Shown piece by piece: positions 1-8,504 of a stretch of DNA of 10,339 nt. The first letter of the stretch is position 1; each line of letters opens with the position of its first letter. The notes beneath the pieces are model-generated. The model had not been told where the DNA came from. It searched no databases and saw nothing but the letters and a program-made list of their open reading frames with translations. Origin of the DNA: Ichthyophonus hoferi (lineage: Eukaryota > Opisthokonta > Ichthyosporea > Ichthyophonida > Ichthyophonidae). Where the stretch lies: the NCBI GenBank assembly GCA_002751075.1, contig NAOQ01000654.1, forward strand, positions 15,458 to 25,796, read 5' to 3'. The translations under genes and the position numbers were made by a program.

Positions 1-38
1 ACTATTACTATTACTATTACTATTACTATTACTATTAC

Positions 39-77
<39 letters not shown>

Positions 78-98
78 TCCTATTACTATTCCTATTTC
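1..98. repeat. ACTATT / ATT microsatellite
   Basis: Seven perfect ACTATT units (1-42) run into ten ATT units (43-72), then degenerate ACTATTCCT units to about 98. It lies in the MBIP intron upstream of the exon at 188. It is simple-sequence DNA with no sign of function. Confidence 0.95.
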
Positions 99-187
99 CT
101 TCTTAATTATTTACTTACATGCCTCTCTCCCTGCCTATCTACCTCTATCCATGCCTTCCCACATACATACATAACAGTACCTCTTAG

Positions 188-272
188 TGTATATGAGCGA
201 CTTAAGAAACTAGAGGATCGTATACTAGAACTAGAAAGCTGCTCTCCCGAGTTATTCCAAGTAGCTGTACAG
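188..272 (+). CDS. MBIP: MBIP exon, coiled-coil 1
   Basis: The acceptor is ctcttag at 181-187 and the donor is gtgcgt at 273. The exon starts with one base (T) that completes a codon from the previous exon, most likely GA|T for the Asp that precedes the I/V-Y in this family. It then has 28 whole codons, so the 3' junction is phase 0. Confidence 0.85.
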
Positions 273-1269
273 GTGCGTTTATTATGTCTGCTATGTCGTC
301 TCTGTATATGTATGGAGGGAAGGAGGGGAGGAGATATGCATGTATGTATGTAGATATGTAGGTATGTATGTAGATATGTAGGTATGTATGTCTGTATGTT
401 CCTTTATATCTTCTCTCACCCTGGGGTACCAATGTGGAATATATACAATTATATATGTCCTTAACTACTTGCCAGATATATCTATCCATCATAATACATA
501 TGTATTACTTCTAATGTGTAGTATAGTATATACACCCAGTGTATATACTATACTACGCTATATTTTACTAGACTACTATACTATAATATACTATATTGTA
601 CTATGCTATATTCTGCTAGACTATACTGTACTATACTATAATATACTATACCATATGTTCTATACTCTAATACCTATTCACTATTAATAACTATAATTCC
701 ATATTATGCAAACAAATAATATTATATTGTAGCATAGTTTATTCTAGTTGGCTGTAATAAACCTACTAAACTATTTACATACAGCATACAAGTCGTAGGG
801 ATACACATCCATATAGACAGGGTGGCAAGAGACCGCAAGCACCATACACTCAACCTCCTGTGGGCCAGGTAGGTACTATTAATATTGCCATATCACATCT
901 ATACATATATATATACCTACATACATACCTACATATAGTACATATCTACATACATACATACATATATACACTTATACATATATACATACATACATACATA
1001 CATATACATTTATACATACATCTATACATACTATTATACTATCCTACTGTCGTACTATACATGCATATGTACCCTAAAACCTAAATCTTAAAGTATAAAC
1101 TCTAAGCCCTGAACCCTGACCCCAACCCAAACCAACTTATACATAGGTTAAAGAGGAATACTCTACACTGGATGAAATTGACCAAAGAATAGCTGAGCTG
1201 AAAGATGCTTTAAGTATGAAACGGAGACACAGTGAGACAGGGGGGGAGGAAGAGGAGGGAGAAACATAG
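188..1269 (+). CDS. MBIP: MBIP C-terminal part, three exons (ATAC complex subunit)
   Basis: This is the C-terminal end of MAP3K12-binding inhibitory protein 1, a nuclear subunit of the ATAC histone acetyltransferase complex (with GCN5/PCAF, YEATS2, ZZZ3, WDR5 and others; known from the family). Exons 188-272, 785-868 and 1147-1269 join without breaking frame and give about 97 visible residues. The first exon has the family hallmark YERLKKLEDRILELE, a coiled coil, followed by SPELFQ. The second is a basic linker (GGKRPQAPYTQPP). The third has YSTLDEIDQRIAELKDAL, the other conserved helix, then a basic patch and an acidic tail GGEEEEGET before TAG. All borders have GT/AG sites (donors gtgcgt and gtaggt). 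The 5' exons lie left of the window. Identification is by remembered family motifs, not a search. Confidence 0.85.
341..390. repeat. 20-bp tandem repeat (TATG/TAGA based)
   Basis: About 2.5 copies of tatgtatgtagatatgtagg lie in the MBIP intron. An open frame across this stretch (about 388-687) is only the by-product of repeat DNA. Confidence 0.85.
518..556. repeat. Perfect 18-bp inverted repeat with 3-nt spacer
   Basis: The arm GTAGTATAGTATATACAC (518-535) is followed by CCA and its exact reverse complement (539-556). In DNA it could extrude a cruciform. In MBIP pre-mRNA it would make an 18-bp hairpin with a very tight loop, inside the 273-784 intron. Confidence 0.95.
557..656. repeat. Tandem ~50-bp repeat, two copies
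   Basis: Two successive units (about 557-603 and 604-656) share gctatatt, a CTAGACT core and the string actatactataatatacta. They follow directly after the 18-bp palindrome and have the same ATACT-type composition as several other introns in the window. Confidence 0.7.
785..868 (+). CDS. MBIP: MBIP exon, basic linker
   Basis: The acceptor is tttacatacag ending at 784 and the donor is gtaggt at 869. It has 28 codons, phase 0 at both ends, and encodes a Pro/Arg/Lys/Gln-rich linker that matches the linker between the two conserved helices of MBIP. Confidence 0.8.
901..1030. repeat. CATA/TACA tetranucleotide repeat
   Basis: An interrupted (CATA)n and (TACA)n microsatellite fills most of the short MBIP intron 869-1146. 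The Tyr/Ile/His-rich open frame here is repeat-derived, not a gene. Confidence 0.9.
1147..1269 (+). CDS. MBIP: MBIP last exon, coiled-coil 2 and acidic tail
   Basis: The acceptor is cttatacatag ending at 1146. It has 40 codons plus TAG at 1267-1269. The helix YSTLDEIDQRIAELKDAL is the best conserved part of the family. The tail GGEEEEGET is encoded by a purine-only stretch and may be lineage-specific. Confidence 0.85.
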   Translation, partial: VKEEYSTLDEIDQRIAELKDALSMKRRHSETGGEEEEGET

Positions 1270-1740
1270 TTATTATATAGGATAGGAAGGGCCAGTGTTT
1301 TTTACACTATACCCTATATATTATCATACACTTTATCTCTAGACTCGTCTATTGTTTTTGAACGAATGTTTTTTTTTTTGAGTTTGTATACGTCACACTT
1401 AATCATTTTTATTGGTATATAGAGGTGATAAAACTATGACATTTTATTACATAGTTACCATAGGTACAAGTTTTAATAACCAATTAGATTGGAGTAGATG
1501 GCGCATGAGTAGCTGGGTACCTTATACCTACTATGTGGGATATATATATATAGTTTTTATTGAAATATCTTAAGTGATAGATATTAAATTATGTTAGGGA
1601 AATACTTCTGAAAAAAAGTGCAACTTGTAAGTTGTAACGAAAAAATCGAGAACAAGTGAAATATAAGTTCATGTGTGAATTAACTTATAGTTTTGGCTGT
1701 ACCGATGTTTCACAGAATAAAAGCACATGATAAACAAAAA
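1270..1740 (+). other. MBIP: MBIP 3' UTR
   Basis: The interval from the MBIP stop to just past the poly(A) signal at 1716 is AT-rich with no coding signal on either strand. If the signal is used, the 3' UTR is about 460-480 nt. Confidence 0.6.
1716..1721 (+). terminator. Poly(A) signal AATAAA for MBIP
   Basis: This is the first canonical AATAAA on the plus strand after the MBIP stop, about 447 nt downstream. The weaker ATTAAA near 1584 is an alternative. Confidence 0.55.
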
Positions 1741-1747
1741 ACTCATA

Positions 1748-1791
1748 TCTGATTGGTTTGTCCCTCGAGGCAGAGCCTTGAGCTAATCAGA
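1748..1791. other. Stem-loop with inverted CCAAT box, possible promoter of the next gene
   Basis: The outer arms TCTGATT (1748-1754) and AATCAGA (1785-1791) are perfect complements. The inner arms CTCGAGG (1764-1770) and CCTTGAG (1776-1782) pair with one G-T wobble. The left arm runs into ATTGG, an inverted CCAAT box (1752-1756). It sits about 25 bp after the MBIP poly(A) signal and 155-200 bp before the first codons of the small plus-strand gene. A promoter role is inference. Confidence 0.4.
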
Positions 1792-1946
1792 AAACAATTT
1801 TTAATGCAGTAGGATTGCTTGTTGTAGTATCTACTGGGGGCTTCCAAATAACCTTAAATTAACAGGATGATGGATTAGGATACTGCAAATTATACATTGA
1901 TATTTTAAGTCGTGCAAAACATAGACCTGTTTGCAATAATAATTGT

Positions 1947-2472
1947 ATGTTATGTTATTCAAAAGGGATACGGAGAAAGATAACTCAGCCATTCTTCAAG
2001 CCAGGAAGAAAAGATTGCATGAGATTGATGAGTCACAACTTAACTGTATGTGCATTGTAGTGCGCCTTTGCTTCCTACACCCTCTAGTAACAATATCTCT
2101 ATTGTTAAAATAGGAATCTTTTATTAATTTAGTTCTTTTTTTGATTCTATAATCATTTATTATTATTAGCAATTACAATTGCATATGTAGTCTGAAACAA
2201 TTGTTGGTGGAATGTACTCCAAACTTGCTAATCAGAAAGAGCATCTCAAATTGGTTACTATATACAATACATTGCCAGATAAGAAGTTAGAGGCAACTAT
2301 ATCCATCAATAAACAGCGGGAGATTCAAGAGCAGCTAGCCAGGGCTTTAGCCCGCTGTTTACCTGGCGACAATATCCAGATAGAACCCAATACAACAGAT
2401 ACTAGCTTTATTTACAGTATCAATGTTGCAACACTTATAATGCAAGCTTATAGAAAAACTGTGTCTCAGTAG
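1947..2472 (+). CDS. Small two-exon gene, product not recognised
   Basis: Exon 2 (2191-2472) follows an acceptor atatgtag and encodes 93 residues beginning SETIVGGMYSK: hydrophilic, helix-rich, with REIQEQLARALARCLPGDN in the middle and ending QAYRKTVSQ. Its mixed composition is unlike the Tyr/Ile-rich repeat frames nearby. Exon 1 ends at 2045 before a good donor, gtatgt. Only the frame starting at ATG 1947 (MLCYSKG..., ending SHNLT) joins in phase. A second frame, starting at ATG 1952 with G at -3, reads more like protein (DTEKDNSAILQARKKRLHEI) but arrives one base out of phase. Either the model is wrong, a different junction is used, or the assembly has a one-base error. No family is recognised. 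It ends tail to tail over the methyltransferase gene. Confidence 0.45.
2191..2472 (+). CDS. Exon 2 of the unrecognised small gene
   Basis: The in-frame TAG at 2188-2190 is itself the acceptor dinucleotide context, so translation must enter by splicing at 2191 or start at ATG 2212. The stop TAG is at 2470-2472. No AATAAA follows closely; an AGTAAA variant lies at 2495-2500. Confidence 0.55.
   Translation, partial: SETIVGGMYSKLANQKEHLKLVTIYNTLPDKKLEATISINKQREIQEQLARALARCLPGDNIQIEPNTTDTSFIYSINVATLIMQAYRKTVSQ
2407..2412 (-). terminator. Poly(A) signal AATAAA for the methyltransferase gene
   Basis: TTTATT on the plus strand reads AATAAA on the minus strand, 23 bases after the methyltransferase stop at 2435-2437. 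It lies inside the plus-strand coding exon 2191-2472, so the two transcripts would overlap. Confidence 0.6.
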
Positions 2473-2622
2473 ATACGTCCAGCATTTCAAATCGAGTAAA
2501 ACCAGCATTGGTAGCTAGTGTCTTAGCCATTTCAAGTCCCATTACAGCGCCTAGACCAAGACCACCATCTGCCAGACTGATTGTCATACAATGTAGTACA
2601 CTATATCCCCTATGGGAGCCAG
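2435..2622 (-). CDS. Methyltransferase last exon (copy B2) with C-terminus
   Basis: The acceptor is atgcatccag. Two bases complete the split codon, then 62 codons including TAA at 2435-2437. It encodes YSVLHCMTISLADGGLGLG and the C-terminal strands ending FFYKLAL. Its first ~50 bases are duplicated at 2709-2760. Confidence 0.9.
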
Positions 2623-5600
2623 CTGGATGCATTGATGATTCGGTTAGTAGGGTTATTATATATATATACATATATAGAGAGAAAGAATGGGAAAAACAGA
2701 TATATATAGCTAGACTGATTGCCATACAGTGCAGTACACTATACCTTCTGTATGAGCCCACTATAAGCATAGGTGATTAGGTTATTAGGTTTATTATGCA
2801 TAATAGTAATGTCAACACACTCTACCAATATTGTCCTTATCATCTATCGGTTTCACAGTCCCTCTACATTCACTCCATATTGACATTGCGCTGTACCATA
2901 TAGTGCAGTATAGTATAGTAGAGTATATAGTATAATATAATACAATATATTCTAGTGTTTGTGCTTCTGCTTTTATAATTAATATGATATGGTGTGTTAT
3001 CTTATACCATGTGTGATTGTATGATATTTAATATTCAACTACCCAGCTTTAACATAATTCCTGTAGTCATATTTTTATATCTTTAGAGGTACGATACATT
3101 ACGACACTCATATTTTTACTATACACATAGTAAAAAATATCACTAAAACTCACTCATGCTGTCTCTATCATTCATCGGATTTACAGCCCCTCTGGGCTCA
3201 CTCCACACCATTATAGAGTTCTGATCACGGAGACTCTCTCTGTATACATCAGTTACAATTTTAGTACAGTTTTTATGTTTACTAATTATATATTACATAA
3301 CAAAATAAAATAGGAAATCCAAAAATTATTCGTTAAAATTCACTATACCACTGTAATTTGTTTCCAGTTATTATATCGCATTAACCCGAATAGAAATAAA
3401 TATTAAAGTAAGTCGTGCATTAATATATTTCATTTACATACATACTTTATCCTAAACACAAACATAATACTATCACTACAGATTGTTATATATGCAAATA
3501 TAATCACATAAGAGAAAAAGAGAGGATAGGATGCCATAATTTATATAAGGATATAATGCAAGGTATATTTAAGGTATAGTATACTACCTTAAAATCCTTA
3601 GAGTGCCAACAGGGTCCACCATGTCATGTATAGTGTCAAAGCAAAGCACAGCGTCAAACTTGTCTTGATCCTATTTATCAATGCGTATGTGTGTATGTAT
3701 GTAGATATTGACACGTATTTACATGTATTAGCATAAAGTAATAAGTGCGTGCATATGTATTTTCTTTCATAAACATGATTAATAAATAAGTTACTATTCA
3801 CTATAATAGAATATAACATGATATGATATAATATATAATAATATAAAATAAGATATGATAATATAATATAGTAAAATATAAATAAACATATGTAGGTGTA
3901 AGTTTATATAGGGGTTTGGATATACATGGAGGTATATGTATAGGTATTAATAGTATATTTTATGATATACATAATATTATATAGATAGAGTGAGATAGAC
4001 ATAGATATATAATAATACAGTAATATAGTAATATGGGCATTTAGTTAGTTGGTTAGAGTAATATAGATGGGCAGTACTGTATAACCTATATAAGGTGATT
4101 TACTTAGCACCACAGAAAAAAAGTCATAGGCTTAATGTTATTAATATCTTAATCAACATTTTTCCATTCTAATAAAAAAACCAAAGCTACAAGAAAATAA
4201 ATAAATTCGGTGAAAATTATTGGAATAAAAAGATGCTATAACAAAGAATGAAACTAAATAACAGAGCATGTAGTTGAGAGAGTACAAAATATAAAATAGT
4301 AAGAGGAAACACAACAAGATAAAGGGAATTTACAAAAATGTGAAAGTATGAGAAGGAAAAATGGTTAAGAAATGGCTAGAAAGCAAGAGAAAACAAAATC
4401 ACATTAGATTATTATTTATATTATTCTATGAGCTTACACAAACAAAGCTAGGTGCAAGAATGATATAGAGAGTGAACGAGAGAGAGAGAAAGAGAGTATG
4501 TGTCTTGATAGGAACAAAAAAGGTAGGCAGCCATGCAAACCTTCTTCAAGTAATCTTCTATAGGGTAACACTCGTACGTGACATTGGCTAGTCCTTGGGC
4601 CACCGTCCTCTCCCTATAGAGAGTAAGAGGTGATAAATATATACATATATACGAACCAATGTACACCAATGGTAATGAGACAGTAAACAAAATATTGATT
4701 AGGCAAATATATAGAAAAGACTACAACAAGAGTAACATATCTATACAATGCTATATACCAATTGATGATACTACTATATATTGACTAGTAGGATAGAATT
4801 TTAATAGCCTGGACCGTTTTTGTAGTAATTTCAAACAAGAAAGTCAGTAAGATGGCATGCCGAGAATAAAGGGAAAACGACCCCTTTATGTACTATATAT
4901 GCCATAGTATAAGGCATAGTAGAATATATTATATAAATATAATATTGGTTTGGCTGTAAATAGAAGAAACGTGACATGTTTTTATATAGGCAAAAAGAAA
5001 AATAAATATAGAAACAATGTCTACAACCAGAAATTCAAGATTGCTTTACTGAAAGTAATTGGAAAACAACCCCCCATATGTACTACATATGCCATGGAAT
5101 AGGATGTAGTACACTATATTATACACATTACATATCTACATCATTCCCCTGCTGTAAATAAAAAAACTTGTCGTATTGTTATATAAACAAAAGATAAAAA
5201 GACGTATAAAAATACATTTACAATCACAAAGACAGTAATGCTCTCTTTGTCTATTAGTTACCTGGCTATATTTAGACTAGGCATATGGCAATCTACACCA
5301 ATAAAATGAGACTTAGGGAACTCTTTTGCCATGGCAATAGTGGATCCACCCATTCCACATCCAACATCCAATACACGTACTCCATTAGTCAGCATATCAA
5401 TTAATCCTGTTAAAATTTAAATATATATTTTAAATGGTCAGCTAATAGGTTGTCCTTGTAAATGTATTATGTGTATTTCGTTAAAATTATACAGGCATAT
5501 ATATAAACATACATACATACAGAAAAACACACTATCATAAATATGAGTGAGTAATAAATCACAAAACATGATAATGTAAAGTGAGCATAAAATAATACAA

Positions 5601-8457
5601 AATAATACAAAATACAAAATAAAACATTTCTATCTAGTCTATATAGGCAGTTGAAGTTCAACCTTGCTAAATAGTTTTTAATCAGTTAGCTAATAGGTAG
5701 CCCTGTTACATTAATTTTTAATTGATAACTTAATGGGTAGCCCTGTCGAATCTGGCTGTGTGAACTTGAATGGAACTATTTTTATATATGAATGAGTGTA
5801 TGGCAGCCCCACGCTAATGACGTCATAATTTATAACCTAATTGATATTAATATTATACCCATTATTGATTACAAAATAGTGTCTAATATACAATCTATAT
5901 AAAAGGTTAAAGCTATTCCATCATATAATATAATGGAATTGGTACTCATGTTTGTATAAGTCAAAACACTGTCATACCTTATTTGCATGTAAGACATATT
6001 TATCAAAGAAAACCATTATTTTCCTACTAAATACTACCCTATACCTTCCTTTTTCTTTCTCCTAAGCATCCACACTTATATTTTTATTTTTATTTGTCTT
6101 TTATTTTTCAATTTAATTTTACTTTATTTTATTTTATTACTTGCTTAGATATATATTTATGTATAGTAAGTATCCTATCACATTCTTTCTTTCTATCCCA
6201 TTTAAGCTTTCTACTTACGGGTAGTTTAGACTCGGCTAATCAAATACATACATGAATTCTCCGACTATATTTACATATATATCATATATTAATTAATAAA
6301 TATAAAATATTTATGTGTGTAATGTATATTCACCCGTTTAATGATCAATAGAAAAACACACAAGACTGTGTTAAGTCTAGGCACTATCATACCATGCCAT
6401 ACCAAACTCTACTATAACATAGTCTACCATACAATACAATACAACAGCATAACATACCATAACAAAACATATTATTACTAAACTATATTAGTAAAGCCTT
6501 TCAGATATATAACAGTGGTATGCTAAAGAGTATAAGAAACTCACCTAACACCCCTTTGAAATATTTGGAAACGAGTTCATGCTTGAACATACTGTAAAGT
6601 ATGATATTATACGATAGTAGTTTAGTTAGTGTTATATAGTGAAGTATTATATAGTATAGTGTTATATAGTATAGTGTTATATAGTATAGTGTTATATAGT
6701 ATAGTGTTACATACTATATTGTTATATAGTATAGTGTTAGATAGTATAATGTTATAGGATAGTGTTCAATAATATAGTATTATATAGTGTAGTGCTAGAT
6801 AGTATAAATGTTAAATGTTATATAGTATAATGCTATATAGTATAGTTTTAGATAGTATAATGTTATATAGTATAGTGTTATATAGTATAATGTTAAATAG
6901 TATAATGTTATATAGTATAATGTTATATAGTATAATTTTATGTATAGTGTTATATAGTAGTGTTATGTCTAGTGTTATATAGTATAGTGTTATGTAGTAT
7001 TATGCTATATAGCACCCTGTACTATACTATATATTATAAAAACATACTCTACTGTATGTAAATGCATACCTGGCATTCATTCTCCCTATAGCATCATATG
7101 TGCCCAGGGCTCCATATACTTCAGGCCCCACTCCTGTACCTTCTTTGAACCCTTTCTGAATGACCTGGGGCATAGAAATAATGCAGGTAGAAGCAAGCTA
7201 TAACACATACGGTTAGATATACAGTGTCTGTGTTTTGTGATAGGCATTTTAAAAACGTACGTGTTTAACTATGCATAGGTAATTATAATTTATTATTGTT
7301 ATTATAATTATCCATTGTATATAATAGGAGAACATATATTACACTATACTATAGAAAATGATATATCCCATCTAATATTATACAATATGTTATATTGCAC
7401 ATCCTACATATTATTTATCATATGCACAGGATGATTATTGCATATATGTTGCATTATGCACATAATAGTAAATACTAAGTATGCAATATGTGTTAAATAT
7501 AACACAATATCTATACGGAGATATTGTATTATCTTAGAACCCATGTTTTTCACTACGCTTAGATAAATTATTGTTTATTATTGTTACTACATTTGTTTGT
7601 TGTTGTAGAGAAAACACAAATCTTAATTAGTATAATGGAAAAGTGTTGGCAATCATTCTTCTTATTGGTTGGGGTCCTGGATCTAAAAGCATTGTTAAGT
7701 CACCTCACAAAGAAAAGTTTTTTATATAAGAAAGACATGTTAGAAAAGGGAATGTTTATTTCATTTAGGTATTTCTTTATATACCTATAGTTATTCAATA
7801 TTATTAACAATTGCCATTATATATGTAGTCAAATAATAATAGCAATAACAATAATCATGATCATATCCTAGTCTGAAACAATAGTGCGTGCAATCTAAAA
7901 TTGGCTCTACTTATTTTCAACATTCTATCTATATCCTATGCAAACGTATATATATATTATACATAATACATCACATTATATATATCTTGTCAAATCACAT
8001 ATATAAGATTGGTGAGAAAAACCTACCTGGAAAGTTGGCGATTTAAACACCTGACTATCCTCTTTTGCTAATAGCTGTATAATATAGTATAGTATAGTAC
8101 AGCATAGTAAGAATGAGTAAACTGTTGCAACAGGACAAACATAGGGTAGACATGCACTGTATTTATTAAGCTTCTCCTGTGTCATTACCCTGACAATGAC
8201 GCATGCCAGGTGGTGGGTTCTAGTGTAAGAAAAACTAGATGGCTCGTCTCAACCACACAACGGCTAATTTACATTCTTCTAAACACGTATTTTGCGGGGA
8301 GACTAAATTCGGATCAAACCATATACATAATATAATATGGTATACAGGAATTAATTTCAATCCGAATCATCACTACGTAGGTTTAATAGACAATTTCTAC
8401 TATTTAATTTATAACAGATAATAAATAAATAGAATGAAAGTCATATTCTAATACAAA

Positions 8458-8504
<47 letters not shown>

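Larger units (their letters stand above)
5407..6544 (-). other. Methyltransferase intron with short repeats and a CRE
   Basis: About 1.14 kb, AT-rich. It holds the degenerate 5433-5748 repeat, a CRE palindrome at 5817 and a T-rich plus-strand tract near 6040-6140. No coding signal was found on either strand; the frame 5467-5661 on the minus strand is low complexity. Confidence 0.6.
7165..8026 (-). other. Methyltransferase intron with inverted repeats
   Basis: About 860 bp. It contains two clear inverted repeats (7280-7310 and 7505-7526), a cluster of short ATGCA/TGCAT-type inverted words between 7375 and 7500, and a plus-strand open stretch at 7610-7769, described separately. Confidence 0.6.

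Noticed and set aside
202-492. Minus-strand open frame opposite the MBIP exon
   Set aside because: Tyr/His/Ile-rich product of CATA/TATG repeats; the MBIP exon on the other strand explains the region.
860-1084. Plus-strand open frame
   Set aside because: Encoded almost entirely by the CATA microsatellite and overlaps an intron donor.
2508-2780. Plus-strand open frame across the duplicated exon region
   Set aside because: It is the antisense shadow of methyltransferase exon copies B1 and B2, whose minus-strand reading matches a known family.
3240-3587. Intron between methyltransferase exons 7 and 8
   Set aside because: Examined for a further exon copy; only AT-rich sequence with AATAAA-type words, nothing supportable.
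5467-5661. Minus-strand open frame of 64 codons
   Set aside because: Low-complexity Tyr/Cys/Phe-rich translation of AT-rich intron between phase-matched methyltransferase exons.
6631-7011. Possible CRISPR-like array because of regular spacing
   Set aside because: Units of 15 bp are directly tandem with no unique spacers, in eukaryotic intron DNA; it is a minisatellite.
8190-8240. tRNA-like words (GGTTCTAGTG resembling a B box) and the short hairpins GTCATT/AATGAC and TCTAGT/ACTAGA
   Set aside because: No matching A box, acceptor stem or anticodon arm at the right spacing; not enough for a tRNA or SINE call.
8239-8421. Plus-strand open frame of 60 codons starting MARLNHTT
   Set aside because: Unlike any family I know, crosses the nested inverted repeat and sits within a methyltransferase intron; treated as chance.
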